The notes beneath the pieces are model-generated. The model worked only from the letters and a program-made list of their open reading frames with translations, was not told where the DNA came from and searched no databases. DNA of 64,000 nucleotides from Candidatus Promineofilum glycogenicum (GTDB taxonomy: Bacteria; Chloroflexota; Anaerolineae; Promineifilales; Promineifilaceae). Each line of letters starts with the position of its first letter. Within the stretch, counting starts at the first letter, position 1. The DNA is taken from positions 124,001-188,000 of the forward strand of contig JADJHJ010000015.1 of NCBI GenBank assembly GCA_016707605.1, in the 5' to 3' direction. The position numbers were made by a program, and so were the translations under genes. Below are positions 1-10,012 of the stretch, one piece after another.

Positions 1-100
1 TAACCGTAGTATAGCCGGATGGGCGCGGGTGTCAATCAAACTAAATGACTATTGCCCTACGATTTAGGTGACATGTGAGGGGCAAGTAGGGGCCAGGGGG

Positions 101-179
101 CAGTATCCAGTATTCAGTATCCAGTACCCAGTATTCAGTATTCAGTTCTCAGCGCTGGATACTGGATACTGGATACTGA
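101..179. repeat. Heptanucleotide tandem/inverted repeat (CAGTATC family)
   Basis: About seven copies of a 7-bp unit (CAGTATC/CAGTATT) run into three copies of the complementary unit (GGATACT), so the block can fold on itself. It lies directly behind the stop codon of the helicase gene. The first 100 bases hold no gene I can support. Confidence 0.8.
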
Positions 180-2288
180 CTACGGCCGCTCCCACCGTTC
201 GTCCGACAAGGCGGTGACGAACTCCGACGGCCGCGTCTGGTCATACGTCACGAACAACTGGCGCATAGCCCGTGTGCAGCCGACGTAGAACAGTCGTCGC
301 TGCCCCTCCAGGAAGGCGGCCAGTTCGTCGGGGTCGGTGGCTTGCGTCTCGCGCGGCAGCAGCCCGGCCTCCACGTGGGCGACGACGACGATGGGGAACT
401 CCAGCCCCTTGGCCGCGTGCAGGGTCGTCACCTTGACCCCCGGCGCGTCGAGGTTGAACTCGTGGCTATTCATGAACTGCGCCGGCAGCCGGTGGTCGCG
501 CAGGGCAGCGGCCAGCAGGTCGCCCACCTGGCTCGACGGCACGAGGACGACGGCCGCGCTCGGCGGCAGTCGCAGTCGCCGCGCCGCGCCGACGATCTGC
601 TCAGCGATCCAGCGCCACATAGCTGTCGTGTGCGGCGCGGCGTAGACTACCGGCTGCGGCCCGCTATGAACGTACTCCTGGCGCGCCGCCTCCTCGTCGG
701 CCGCCGGCCCGGCGACGATCTCGGCCGCCGCGGCGGCAATCTGGCGCGTGCTGCGATAGTTGCGCCCCAGCAGCCGCGTGCGCCCGGTCACCGACAGCGC
801 CGCATGCACCCGATTCCAGTGGAAGCCGCGGTTATAGAGCGACTGGTTGGCATCGGCGGTCAGGAAGACGCCGCTCGGTTCGCGACACAGTTCAACCGCC
901 AAAGCCAGCGCCGCCGGGGTCAGGTCTTGCGCCTCATCGACAACCACGTAGTCCCAGCGCCACTTGAACGCGCCGCTGCGCACGCGGTCGAGAGCCGCCT
1001 GCGTCAGCCCGCCCCAGGTGAACAGGTCGCGCGCCGCCAGATGGTCGCGGTAGACCTCGTAAAGCCGCCAGACGGCCGCGCGTCGCTCGCGGCTGAAGGG
1101 AATGCCCCGCCCGGCGCGGTCGGCGTCGTAGTAGGCGGTCTCGTCGCGGCAGTCCTGCCCTTCGATGGCCCAGTCGAACTCTTCCAGCAGATAATCGTCA
1201 CGCAACTCGGCCGTCAGCGCGCCCACCCGCGCCCGGTCGACCTCGCCCAGCACCGCCCGGCCGAAGGCGGCCCGCGCTGTGTGCAGCGCCTCCAGTTGTT
1301 GCGCCGCCGTCGCGATGGCGTACTTGACGCCGCTAGAGGCGACGATGTTGTAGACACGGCCATGCAGCGTGCCGACGGTGATCTCCCGCGGCAGCTTGCC
1401 CTGGCGCGTCAGCTTCACCCGGTCGCCCAACAGTTGGCGCAACAGCGACTCGCTGACGTGGGTCAGGGCGCTGGTGTAGGTGGTGAAGAGGACGCTCGGC
1501 AACTGGCCCGTCGTCGCCAACCGGTGGTCAACGAGCGCCCGCACCCGATAGAGGGCCACGGTCGACTTGCCGCTGCCGGGGCCACCCTTCACCAGCGTTG
1601 GCCCGCGCAGCCCCCAGCGCGTCAGCGCCTCTTGCCGCTCGTCCAGGCGTAGCAGGAAGGCCGACAGCGTCCCTTCGGCGTAACGGTTCAGGTCTTCAGG
1701 GTCGAAGAGCATCTGGTCGGGCTGGGCGGCCAGTTGGTCGACCGATGGCGGCCAGAGGCCGTTCATGACCCGTTCCAGCACCGCCGGCGGTATGGCGGTC
1801 AATTCCAGCAGTTCATCCTCGGTGCGGCAAGCAGCCAGCGCGTCGTGATACTGTGCGTCGACCCGCCAGCGCGCCAGCAGTTCGGGTGTCAGACGGCGGG
1901 GTAAAGGCTTCTCGTCGGGTTTGGCAGGCTGCGACCACTCTGCCTGCTGCTCGGGTCGCACTGCCAACTTCGGGCCGAATTCGATGGCCGTATCCGGCGC
2001 GTCCCAGCCATCGTAGTTGAATCGCTTGTAGACGCTGCCGCGCGGGCCGATGGCCAGCAGGTTGATCATTTGCGCCCGCGCTTCGGCGGCGTAGATCAGC
2101 CGGAAGTCGCCCAGCCGGTAGCGGTAGACGTTGTCGTACCCTTTGAGCTTTTTGATCGTATCGCCACGCGGGGTGACGGGGTCTTTTTCCAGTTCCTCAA
2201 GGGCGCTGGTGACGTGGCCGCGCATGTCGCGCGGCAGGTCGGCATAGTCGAATAGGTAGGTGGGTTTGAGGGTGATGAGCCAGGTCAT
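180..2288 (-). CDS. RelE/ParE-like domain fused to UvrD/Rep superfamily I helicase
   Basis: A 702-residue protein. Residues 1-95 look like a RelE/ParE toxin: a conserved KKLKG, then YRYRLGDFRLIYAAE, then IGPRGSVYKRF, matching the KLKG..YRIRVGDYRVIY..VGHRxxVYR pattern of that fold. Residues about 205-702 are a UvrD/PcrA-type helicase with Walker A GGPGSGKS (235-242), Walker B DEAQD (451-455), motif IV GRNYRSTR (508-515), motif V TLHAAKGLEFPIV (622-634) and motif VI RRLFYVGCTRA (664-674). It should unwind DNA with ATP. The front domain may bind RNA or the ribosome, or serve as a targeting module. No antitoxin gene is adjacent. It is the last gene of the minus-strand glycosyltransferase cluster but sits about 115 bp away and is probably independent. 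Helicase assignment is firm; the activity of the RelE-like part is unknown. Confidence 0.9.
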   Translation of the reverse strand: MTWLITLKPTYLFDYADLPRDMRGHVTSALEELEKDPVTPRGDTIKKLKGYDNVYRYRLGDFRLIYAAEARAQMINLLAIGPRGSVYKRFNYDGWDAPDTAIEFGPKLAVRPEQQAEWSQPAKPDEKPLPRRLTPELLARWRVDAQYHDALAACRTEDELLELTAIPPAVLERVMNGLWPPSVDQLAAQPDQMLFDPEDLNRYAEGTLSAFLLRLDERQEALTRWGLRGPTLVKGGPGSGKSTVALYRVRALVDHRLATTGQLPSVLFTTYTSALTHVSESLLRQLLGDRVKLTRQGKLPREITVGTLHGRVYNIVASSGVKYAIATAAQQLEALHTARAAFGRAVLGEVDRARVGALTAELRDDYLLEEFDWAIEGQDCRDETAYYDADRAGRGIPFSRERRAAVWRLYEVYRDHLAARDLFTWGGLTQAALDRVRSGAFKWRWDYVVVDEAQDLTPAALALAVELCREPSGVFLTADANQSLYNRGFHWNRVHAALSVTGRTRLLGRNYRSTRQIAAAAAEIVAGPAADEEAARQEYVHSGPQPVVYAAPHTTAMWRWIAEQIVGAARRLRLPPSAAVVLVPSSQVGDLLAAALRDHRLPAQFMNSHEFNLDAPGVKVTTLHAAKGLEFPIVVVAHVEAGLLPRETQATDPDELAAFLEGQRRLFYVGCTRAMRQLFVTYDQTRPSEFVTALSDERWERP

Positions 2289-3356
2289 GATGAGTGACGA
2301 GTGACAAGTTAAAATGGCTGCCGTGGTAGGCCGTTACGGCTATCCTATTGTGCCAGACTTACGAGACAAATAACGCCACCGTAGCGCGCTTCGAGAGAAT
2401 CGCCCTACGGCCCGACGCGCACGGCCGACAGGATAAGCTTGTCATCCAGCCAACGCCCATCCTCGCCCACCAGTTGCAGCCGCCGCTCGGTGGCCCGCTC
2501 TTCCAGCGACACCTGCACCCGGTAGGAGCCGGGCGGCCGGTTGGGGTCGGGGGGGATGGTGTAACTCTCGGCCACAACGCCGCCGGGGGCCATGTCGGCC
2601 ATTGGCTCCTGCAGGGCGTAGACGACGTTGCCGGCTTCGTCCAGCAGGCGCAGTTGCAGGTCGAAGGCGTCCATTCCTGCTTGCTGGGCCTGCCAGTGGA
2701 GCCGGACGGTCAGTGGCTCGTCGGGGCCGAGGACGCGCCGGTCATAGCTGTAGCCCAGCAGATGGAGGCGATCCTCGAAGCGGTAAACGCCGGCGTTGGG
2801 CAGCACTGCATTGGCATCGGCCGGGGCCAGGGCGACCGGGCCGAGGACGAAGCTGTCGCCCAACCCTGCCCCCGTCTCGCCGTCGGTGAGGCCCAGCCGG
2901 AAGCCGCCCGCCGCGTAGAGGCCGACGCGCAACTCGGCCGCCGCCGGCACGTAAGCCGTCTCCGGCACGTACAGGCTGAGCCGCTCCACGAAGCGGTCGC
3001 CCGGCCGCCACTGGCTGCTGGGGAAGTTGCCCAGGCCGGGGTGGGTGTCGCGCTGGGCGACGAGCGCGCCCGTCTCCGCGTCCACCAGGTGGACGAACAG
3101 CAGGTAGTCGCCCGGCGGCTGGCCGGTCACTTCCCAGTACAGTTCGATGCTGATCGGCTCGCCTGGTCGCACCGTCTCCGGGTCGAACGAGTAGCCGCGC
3201 AGCGCCACCAGCGTGTCGAAGCGCACGTCCACCGGGTTGGGCAGCGTATCCCCTTCGTTCCAGGCCGCCGGCCGGGCATAGGCCGGGGCCAGATAGCCAA
3301 AGAGGGCCACGAGGGACAAGGCAAGCATTCCTAGGTTGGCGGCCCAGGCGAGGATA

Positions 3357-3440
3357 GGGGCCAGGGGCCAGGGGCCAGGGGCCAGGGAAGAAGTCTCTTC
3401 CCCTGGAACCTGGCCCCTGGAACCTGGCCCCTTCTCCCAT
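3357..3440. repeat. GGGGCCA heptamer repeat inside glycosyltransferase A
   Basis: Four copies of GGGGCCA followed by complementary CCTGGAA/CCTGGCC units. It is in frame and encodes a Gly/Pro-rich loop between two membrane helices. Confidence 0.75.
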
Positions 3441-3587
3441 AGCGTTAGCCCATAAAACATCAAAATGCCCAACGCCGGCAGCGCGGGGAAGAAGAAGCGC
3501 CCCATCGGCCCGGCGGGGCTGACCAGCAGGTAGTTGAAGAGGACGGCGAAGAAGATGGCGACGTTGAGGGCGAGGAGGAGGAGTGGG

Positions 3588-3770
3588 GCACGTGGCGCGT
3601 GGCGGGTGGCGGGTGGCGCGTGGCGGGTGGGGGTGGCGGGTGACGCGTGCGGAGTTCGCATCCTCAGATGCGAACGGGACGGCGCGCAACGCGGAACCCT
3701 CTCCCCAGCCCTCTCCCACAGGGAGAGGGAGTGCGGAACCCTCTCCCGAAGGGCGAGGGGGCCGGAGGTG
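3588..3770. repeat. Composite repeat insertion at the frame break of glycosyltransferase A
   Basis: It holds 7-bp units (cgtggcg/ggtggcg, about eight copies at 3593-3655), a copy of the cgcatcctcagatgcg hairpin (3657-3673) and a CCTCTCCC-type inverted repeat (3694-3765). It separates two membrane helices of the host gene, and the reading frame changes within the 7-bp tract. Confidence 0.75.
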
Positions 3771-4802
3771 GCGCAGGAAGGCGAAGAGATAGCCGCCTAT
3801 GGAGAGCAGTAGGACGACGAACAAGCCGATGTAAACGGCCGGCGGCAGCGGAATCTGCCCATAGCCGAAGCGCCCCCACAGGCTCGTCCAGGCGTAGGGC
3901 AGCTCCGACACGGCCAGCCCGAAGCTGTCGCGCGGGTCGCGCACACCCCACAGTTGCGTCAGTTGCTCGATGCCCGTCGGCTCGCCGTAGAGCAGTTGAT
4001 TGCGCGCGAACCACCACCCGGCCAGCAGCGCCGTCACGCCGACGATCAGCCCATTGACGATGAGCCACTGCCGCCACTGCCCTCGCCGCCAGGCGACCCA
4101 GGTCACGGCCGCCTCGATGACCACGATGATGGCCGCCAGGTTGAACTTGCTCAGCAGCGCCGCGGCGTAGAGCAGCCCCAGGGCCACGCCCCACTGCCGG
4201 CGCAGCCCGCGCCCGTCCAGCAGCAGCCGCACGCAGGCGTAGGTGATGGCCGCCCCGGCCGCCGCCGCGGCCACGTCGTTGTTAATGGCCGCGGCCATGT
4301 AGAGGAACATCGGGTTGAAGGCCACGAACGCCGCCGACCCCGCGGCCAGCGCCGGGCGCCCCGGCCACATCAGCCGCGCCGTGGCCCAGGTCAGCCCGAC
4401 CGTCAGCGCGCCGAAGAGCAAGTTGACCAGTCGCGCCAGGTGCGCCGCCAGCGCCTCGCCGCGCCAGGGGAACGCCTCGTCCGGGCCGTGGAGGTACTGG
4501 TTCTTGTTGTCGCGCCCCACCTCCCAGTAGCGGTAGGCCCAGAACGGGTTGGTCGGCGGCTCGGCGCACACGTCGCGGCCGGTATCGATCCCGAAGGTCA
4601 GCAGCGCCGCCGAGGCGTAGAACAGCGGCGGGTGGTGGCCCTGGATGGTGCAGGCCAGCCCGCTCGTTTCCCCTTGCACCGGCAGCGCCCGCCGCTGGAT
4701 GAGGTGCTGGATGAAGCGGTAGTGGCGCAACTCGTCCGTGGCTTCGTGCAGGGGGTTGATGGCGCTGTAGGCCAGGCCGAGCAGGAGGAAGGCGATTAAG
4801 AT

Positions 4803-5088
4803 AGTGACCAGTGGCCAGTGGCCAGTGGTGGAATGTAGCACAGGATTCTTATCCTGTGCTGTGGCCGACTCCGAGGCCCGGACGGATGGCGAGGGGGTGG
4901 CGGGCGACGAGAAAAGCAGCTCACGCAAAGGACGCGAAGGGGGCGAAGGGCGCAAAGAAGAGTCCTCACGCCAAGACGCAAAGTTCGCCAAGCTTAAGAA
5001 GCCTTCTTGGCTTGGCGAACTTTGCGCGTGAGATTTCTCTTCGCGTCCTTGGCCCCTTTGCGCCTTTGCGTGAGCTGCTTCGATATTT
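4803..5088. repeat. Composite repeat forming the 5' end of glycosyltransferase A
   Basis: From left to right: CCAGTGG heptamers (4809-4830), a half copy of the 'cacaggattcttatcctgtg' palindrome (4840-4859), and an ACGCAAAG-type inverted repeat (about 4916-5083) with a long stem at 4968-5032. All of it lies inside the reading frame between the coupled start codon and the first membrane helix. Confidence 0.75.
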
Positions 5089-5089
5089 G

Positions 5090-7363
5090 TCATTCGATTC
5101 TCAAGCGCACGTGATCGGCCCCGTCCACAGTCAGAATGCGCTCGCCGGTCAGCGGGTCATAGAGGCCGAAGAGAACGGCCGCCGCCTCCCCCCCCGCCGG
5201 CGCGGGCAGGGCGTGGCGTTGCAGGAAGACGTCACCGGCGTACAGCGTCTGCGGATCGACCCACAGCCCATCGTCGCCGACGAGGAACGCGCCATCGGGG
5301 CCGACCAGTTGGGCAAAGACAGTGAGGCGCGGCCCGGCGTAGACGCCCGGCGGCGGTGGGTTGCTGATCAGCGGCAGCGGCGGCAGATCGAGCGCCCGCG
5401 CCACCTGCCACTGCACCTCCAGCCAGCCGCCGGCGGCGTCATAGGCCGCCGCCGACCAGCACAGGCCGTTGGCGAAGCACTGCGGCGCTTCGTTCAGGGT
5501 CACTTGCCCGTCGAGCAGCGGCGTCACCGGCGGGGCGACGCGGCCGAGGGTGTAGTCGCCGGGCAACTGGCTATCCTGCGGCAGCGGCTCGAAGACGGCG
5601 GCATAGGGCGACTCGACGCCGGGATAGCCGGCGAAGCTGACGTCGGGCCACAGCAGCAGGGCGCGCCGCGGGTCATACCAGCGCGGCCGCACGTCGTCCC
5701 GCCCGCCCAGCTCTAGCTCCAGCGCCACGCGATCCCACGGCCCGGCCAGCAGCCCGGTGATGCCGAAGTCGGCCGGCCAGGGCGCGGCCGGGTCGCGCAA
5801 CACGAAGCCGGCCACGTCGGCCACGTCGGCCCGGTAGAGGTAGCGCACCATGCCCCGCGCCGGCCACTGGCCGAAGTAGGCCGGCAGGTCGCGGGCGGCG
5901 GTCAGCCCCACCAGCAGCGCCGCCAGCAGCCCGACGGCCGCCCCGCGCCACCGGGCGGGCACGCGCCGCCAGCCGGCCAGCGCCCCGACCGGCAGCGCGG
6001 CCAGGATGGCGAACGCCGGCTGGGCCAGAATGGCGTGCCCCAGACTGGCCGGCGGCACGCTGAGCACGCTGGGCGAAATGCCCACCAGCCACCAGATGAG
6101 CACAAACGCGGCCGCAAAAGAGGGTTGATCCGCAGATTTGGCAGATTTGGCAGATTGAAGAGGTCGCGCCGATTCGCTCTTTAAATCTGCCGAATCTGCC
6201 CAATCTGCGGATGATTCATTTCTTCTAATCAGTGGTCGCAGCGCCCACCAACCGGTCAGAGCGACACCCAGCCAGAAGGCCACCGCGACGACGGGGCCGA
6301 AGAGCGGCCGGCCGGGCACGTTGTAGAGCCACTCCGGGTCACCGGCGGCGTGGGGCAGCAGCAGGGCGGCGGCGGCGTGGTCGAGCAGACGGCCGAAGTC
6401 ACCGGCCAGCGCCTCGGTCAGCGGCAGGGCCAGCTCGCCCACCCGCGCCTCGGCCGCCGGCTGGGCGGCGATGGCCAGGGTGAGCGGCAGGGCCACCAGC
6501 GCCGCCACACCGGCCATGACCAGCAGGCCGCGCCGGCTCCGCCGCAGCACCCCCGGCGCGACCAGAGCCACGTAGCCCAGGAAGGCCAGCGGAATGAGCG
6601 GCGCGCCGCGCGAGGCGAAGTAGCTGTGGAAGCCGAGGCCGAGGAAGAGGCCCGAAAGGGCGCAGGGGAGCAGGGGAGCGGGGGAGCGGGGGGGGCGAGC
6701 GTCTATTCGCGCGGAGTCCGCATCCTCAGATGCGGGGCGGGTGGCTGGTGGCGAGTGGCGAGTGGCGGCACTTTTCCCCAAGGGTGAGGCAGGTCTTCGC
6801 TCCCCTGCTCCCCCGCTCCCCTGCTCCCCTGCGGCAAAGCCAAGACCTTGCCAGAGAAAGTAGAAGGCCGCCAGCGCCAGCACCGGCGTCGTCACGTGGC
6901 GGATGCCGACGCGGCTGTACATCAGGCCCCAGAAGCTGACCGCCAGCAGCGCCGCGGCCGTCAGCCCCACCGCCGGGCCGAACAGGCGCCGGGCCAGGGC
7001 GTAGGTCAGCGGCACAGCCAGCGTGCCCAGGAAGGCCGACAGCAGGCGGATGCCCAACGCGCCGGGGCCGAACCAGGCCAGGAAGAGGGCGTTCAGAGCG
7101 TGGTAGAGCGCCTCGTGGCCCGAGGCGTCGGGGTAGTAGAAGCGCAGGTCGCCGCCGAGGATGTTGCGCGAGATGACCAGCGTCTCGATCAACTCATCGT
7201 CGCGCCAGCCGGGAGGCACATCGGCCAGGGCCACGACGCGCAGGGCGAAGGCCAGCAGGGTGATCAGCGCCGCCCACGTCGCCGGGCGGCGCAGCACGGC
7301 CGCGGCCATCTCCCGCCCCGGGTGCGTCGTTGGCGGCGGTTGGTAGACGGTGATGCTACTCAT
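5090..7363 (-). CDS. GT-C (PMT/ArnT-like) membrane glycosyltransferase B
   Basis: A 757-residue polytopic membrane protein and the only one of the four paralogues with an unbroken frame. The first membrane helix is at about residues 30-50, followed by PPGWRDDELIETLV, the acidic first-loop motif expected for GT-C dolichyl/polyprenyl-phosphate sugar transferases. About eight to ten further helices follow, then a soluble C-terminal domain of about 280 residues. Two loops hold in-frame repeat DNA: residues about 180-235 and about 380-415 (Ser/Ala/Asp-rich, from a 9-bp repeat). The start ATG overlaps the last codons of gene C by 8 bp and the stop overlaps the start of gene A by 4 bp, so C-B-A form one operon. 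Substrate unknown; a role in cell-surface glycan or protein glycosylation is inferred. Confidence 0.85.
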   Translation of the reverse strand: MSSITVYQPPPTTHPGREMAAAVLRRPATWAALITLLAFALRVVALADVPPGWRDDELIETLVISRNILGGDLRFYYPDASGHEALYHALNALFLAWFGPGALGIRLLSAFLGTLAVPLTYALARRLFGPAVGLTAAALLAVSFWGLMYSRVGIRHVTTPVLALAAFYFLWQGLGFAAGEQGSGGAGERRPASPLGKSAATRHSPPATRPASEDADSARIDARPPRSPAPLLPCALSGLFLGLGFHSYFASRGAPLIPLAFLGYVALVAPGVLRRSRRGLLVMAGVAALVALPLTLAIAAQPAAEARVGELALPLTEALAGDFGRLLDHAAAALLLPHAAGDPEWLYNVPGRPLFGPVVAVAFWLGVALTGWWALRPLIRRNESSADWADSADLKSESARPLQSAKSAKSADQPSFAAAFVLIWWLVGISPSVLSVPPASLGHAILAQPAFAILAALPVGALAGWRRVPARWRGAAVGLLAALLVGLTAARDLPAYFGQWPARGMVRYLYRADVADVAGFVLRDPAAPWPADFGITGLLAGPWDRVALELELGGRDDVRPRWYDPRRALLLWPDVSFAGYPGVESPYAAVFEPLPQDSQLPGDYTLGRVAPPVTPLLDGQVTLNEAPQCFANGLCWSAAAYDAAGGWLEVQWQVARALDLPPLPLISNPPPPGVYAGPRLTVFAQLVGPDGAFLVGDDGLWVDPQTLYAGDVFLQRHALPAPAGGEAAAVLFGLYDPLTGERILTVDGADHVRLRIE
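6122..6222. repeat. 9-bp unit inverted repeat (CAGATTTGG family) inside glycosyltransferase B
   Basis: Nine-base units (CAGATTTGG, CAGATT..) on one arm and AATCTGCCC/AATCTGCGG on the other. The unit length keeps the reading frame, giving a Ser/Ala/Asp/Lys-rich loop. Gene C has the same family in the same loop. Confidence 0.8.
6655..6840. repeat. Composite repeat inside glycosyltransferase B
   Basis: It contains GGGAGCGG-type octamers at both ends, a cgcatcctcagatgcg hairpin (6718-6733) and GTGGCGA heptamers (6745-6766). In frame, in the loop before the conserved LSGLFLGLGFHSY helix. Confidence 0.75.
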
Positions 7364-8257
7364 CGCTCTCCGGCGCGGCGATGGTTAGCGTGGTTAGCGT
7401 CACGCTGTCGCCGCCGTCGGGCAGCCGCAGCCGCGCGCCGTCGGGCCGGGTGTAGACGCCCACGGCCAGCGGATATTCGCCCGGCGCGGCGTCGGCCGGC
7501 ACAGTGAACGTGTGCAGTTGCAGCAGCACGTCGCCCGCCACCCAACTCTCGCCCGGCGCGCCGAGGCTGTCGGCCTGGGCCACCAGCCCGGCCGGGCCGA
7601 TGACGTGGGCGAAGAGGGCCGCGCCGGGCAGCGGTTGGCGCAAGCGCCACGCCGTCACCAGCGTCACCGTCTCGCCCGGCCGCGCCGTGGCGGCGGCTGC
7701 CGTGGCTGGCGCCGTGGTGGCTGATGCCGTCGCCGATAGTTCGTAGCCCAACAACTCGATACTCTCCCCAAAGGCGGCCGGCGTGTCGCCGCCGACCGTC
7801 GCCAGCCGCGCCCGCGCCGCGGCAATGGCCGCCGGCCCATCGAGCGAGTATACCCGAATCGGCCGGTCGAGGTCGTCGGGGCGCATGGGTAGCTCATCGA
7901 CCAATGCCGCGCCGGCCAGATAGGGTTGCAGCGCGGGCGGGATGGGCGTGAAGCCGGGAATGACCAGCGTCACCCCCGGCTCATCGGGCAGCAGCAGGCT
8001 CTCGCGGCCGTCGAACCAGCGCGGCCGGACGGCCGGGTTGTGCAGCGTCAGCGCGGCCACGGCCGGGGTGTGGAACGGGCCGGGGGTGATGGTCGAGACG
8101 GCCGCCGCGCCGCCGTCGCCCGCGTCCAGGTAGCGCAGCGCCGTCACCATCGTCGTCTCGTACTGCACGCGCACCTCCGGGCTGTTGGCCCACTGGCCGA
8201 AGTAGGCGCGCGCCGTCCCGGCGGCCACGGCCACGTAGAGAACGACGACAAGAAAAG

Positions 8258-8415
8258 TGGCGAGTGGCCAGTGGCGAGTGGCGGGTGAAGAAGAAGGCTC
8301 ACGCAAAGACGCAAAGTTCGCCAAGCTCAGAATCTTTCTGAGCTTGGCGAGCTTTGCGTCTTTGCGTGAGCTTATTCTTTCTTCCTTCCTAATTCCTAAT
8401 TCGTAATTCCTAATT
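8258..8415. repeat. Composite repeat inside glycosyltransferase C
   Basis: AGTGGC heptamers (8262-8287), then an ACGCAAAG-type inverted repeat (8297-8372), then a tract of cctaattc units (8385-8416). In frame, before the helix of HWPLATFLVVVLY. Glycosyltransferase D has the same repeat family in the same loop. Confidence 0.75.
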
Positions 8416-8571
8416 GCCCGCCACCCGGCGACCAGCGCCAGCGCCGGAAAGACGTACACTACCGGCAGCGCGCCAATGGCCTGCGTGGTGGCCAGCCCCG
8501 GCCCCGTCACCAGCACCGGCGCAAACCCCAGCGCCAGCCACACCAGCGCCAGAAACGCGCCGGGAGAAGAG

Positions 8572-8662
8572 GAAGAAACCACAGATTTCGCAGATTTCAC
8601 AGATTCCACAGATTTAAGAACGCTTGAATCTGCGAAATCTGCGTAATCTGTGGTTTCTCTCT
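8572..8662. repeat. 9-bp unit inverted repeat (CCACAGATT family) inside glycosyltransferase C
   Basis: Units such as ccacagatt, tcgcagatt, tcacagatt followed by the complementary arm ending in aatctgtggtt. It keeps frame and sits in the loop matching the 6122-6222 insertion in gene B. Confidence 0.8.
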
Positions 8663-9084
8663 TCTTCAGCCCGGCAATCACCATCCACCCGGCGACAAGC
8701 AGCCCGGCATAGAACAGCCAGCCCAGCGGCCAGGGCAGCAGCGGCCGGCCGGGGATGTTGTAGCGCCACGTCTGGTCGCCCTCGATGGTGAACAGGCGCA
8801 GGGCGGCCGTGGCGTTGGCCCACAGCGGGCCGAAGTCGCCGCCGCCCGCCGCCCGCAGCGGGGCGCTCAACTCGCCCACACGCACCTCCAACTCCGGCCG
8901 CGCCGCCAGATAGAGCAGCAGCGGCGCGGCCACGGCCGTCGCCGCCAGCAACGTGACAATCACTCCCCTTGTAGCGCGGGTTGCCAACCCGTCCCACAAC
9001 CACAGATAGACAACCAACAAGGGCAACGCCAGCCACAGCACCCGCGCCGGCAGATAGATGTAGAACGACAGGCCGAGCAGGAGG

Positions 9085-9185
9085 CCAGGGGAGAGAGGAG
9101 CGGGGGAGCGGGGGAGAACCCCCTCGCCCTTTGGGAGAGGGTTGGGGAGAGGGTTCTGCCCTCCCCCGCACGCGAGGAAACACCC
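9085..9185. repeat. Composite repeat at the frame break of glycosyltransferase C
   Basis: GAGCGGGG octamers (about 9097-9115) beside a CCTCTCCC/GAGAGGG inverted repeat (9118-9165). The host reading frame shifts by one base across this block. Confidence 0.7.
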
Positions 9186-9734
9186 CAACCCAGAAAAACA
9201 ACACTGCCAACGCCCACACCGCCGGCAGCGCCCCGGAGCGCAGCGCCTGCCGCGCCGTCATCAGCGGCCAGAAGCCGCCGGCCAGCCCGGCGGCCGTCAG
9301 CAAGGCCACCGGCGCGCCGAACGCCCGCCGCGCCCAGGCATAGACGGCGGCGATGAGCAACAGGCTGAAGTAGACCGAGGTCAGCCGCGCAGCCAGGATG
9401 GTCGGGCCGGTGGCGCGCATGACGACGGCCGTGGCGTAGTCATAGAGCGGTTCGCGGCCGTAGCCGATGGGGAAGTAGAGCGCCCGTGCCCCGTCGAGGA
9501 TGCTCAGCGCGGTCAGACCGTGGTCGGCCTCGTCGTGGGTCATTCCCGGCGGAACGTCGCCCAGCGCGACCAGGCGCAGCCCGGCCGCCGCCAGCAGGAT
9601 GAGCACGATCCAGGCGCGGGGAGCGAGGCGGGGTGGGCGGCCGATGGCGGTCATCACTGAGAGCGATGATACTGTCTGGCCGCGCCGGTCGCAACTACGC
9701 TCAGCCGACGCTATCCGTGCGTCGCCTCGGCGTG

Positions 9735-9900
9735 CGTCGCACCTTCTTGGGTGCGTCGCACGTTTCTGGGGGCTGGTCATTCAGAAGGTGCAACGCACTT
9801 GGGAAAGTGCGATGCACCAAGGCGTAAGAAGGTGCAACGCACTTCGGAAAGTGCGATGCACCAAGACGGTGCGATGCACCAAGAGTGCGATGCGGGGAAA
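9735..9900. repeat. GTGCAACGCAC / GTGCGATGCAC repeat cluster
   Basis: At least five near copies of a short hairpin unit (ggtgcaacgcact..aaagtgcgatgcacc) upstream of the glycosyltransferase operon. A diverged copy occurs at 23590-23642. No reading frame in this stretch is supported. Confidence 0.75.
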
Positions 9901-9936
9901 GAAAAGCGCCACACGGACGAGCGTGTGGCGCTAGAG
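9901..9936 (-). terminator. Rho-independent terminator of the infC-rpmI-rplT operon
   Basis: On the minus strand AGCGCCACAC and GTGTGGCGCT pair perfectly around an 8-base loop and are followed by TTTTC. It lies about 75 bases past the rplT stop codon. Confidence 0.8.
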
Positions 9937-9967
9937 GGTACGGGTGAAAGCTGCCGGCCAGTCAGCT

Positions 9968-10012
9968 TGTCTTTAACTGACAACTGACAACCGGCAACTG
10001 TCAACTACTGGT
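9968..10012. repeat. AACTGAC heptamer repeat
   Basis: Five 7-bp units (AACTGAC, AACTGAC, AACCGGC, AACTGTC, AACTACT) immediately downstream of rplT. The same family separates the two thrS genes. Confidence 0.7.

Larger units (their letters stand above)
2405..5093 (-). pseudogene. GT-C glycosyltransferase A, reading frame interrupted in a repeat
   Basis: Two overlapping reading frames together make one protein: 5093 to about 3600, then 3661 to 2405. The first 95 or so residues are translated repeat DNA, then come GT-C membrane helices with a first-loop acidic motif (HEATDELRHYRF, like the catalytic loop of PMT/ArnT enzymes). The second frame resumes at a membrane helix beginning PLLLLALNVAIFF and ends in two beta-sandwich copies (LRGYSFDPE.. 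and LLGYSYDRR..). The break lies in a block of 7-bp units at 3590-3660; loss of one unit, or gain of two, would rejoin the frames. The ATG shares ATGA with the stop of gene B, so translation is coupled. It probably transfers a lipid-linked sugar to an extracytoplasmic acceptor. Pseudogene, phase-variable gene or sequence error cannot be told apart here. Confidence 0.75.
7356..9654 (-). pseudogene. GT-C glycosyltransferase C, reading frame interrupted in a repeat
   Basis: The first frame starts at ATG 9654 (MTAIGRPPRL) and carries the N-terminal helix and the first-loop motif PPGMTHDEADHG. The second, ending at 7356, resumes at the helix PGLLLGLSFYIYLPARV and holds the remaining helices and a C-terminal beta-sandwich (LLGYELSA..). 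The two join inside repeat DNA at 9085-9185 and differ by one base. Two more repeat blocks (8258-8415 and 8572-8662) lie in frame in later loops. First gene of the C-B-A operon. The upstream 120-residue extension is repeat-derived with no ribosome-binding site, so the ATG at 9654 is preferred. Functional status is uncertain. Confidence 0.75.

Noticed and set aside
342..1652. Long plus-strand frame opposite the RelE-helicase gene
   Set aside because: It is the GC-rich antisense shadow of a gene with all helicase motifs, has Arg/Gln/His-rich composition and no ribosome-binding site.
2742..3588. Continuation of the first frame of glycosyltransferase A past the repeat
   Set aside because: After about 3600 it becomes Arg/Pro-rich and the other frame shows the conserved membrane helix and beta-sandwich.
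9735..9900. Possible CRISPR array
   Set aside because: Repeat units are back to back hairpins without unique spacers of constant length, and no cas gene is nearby.
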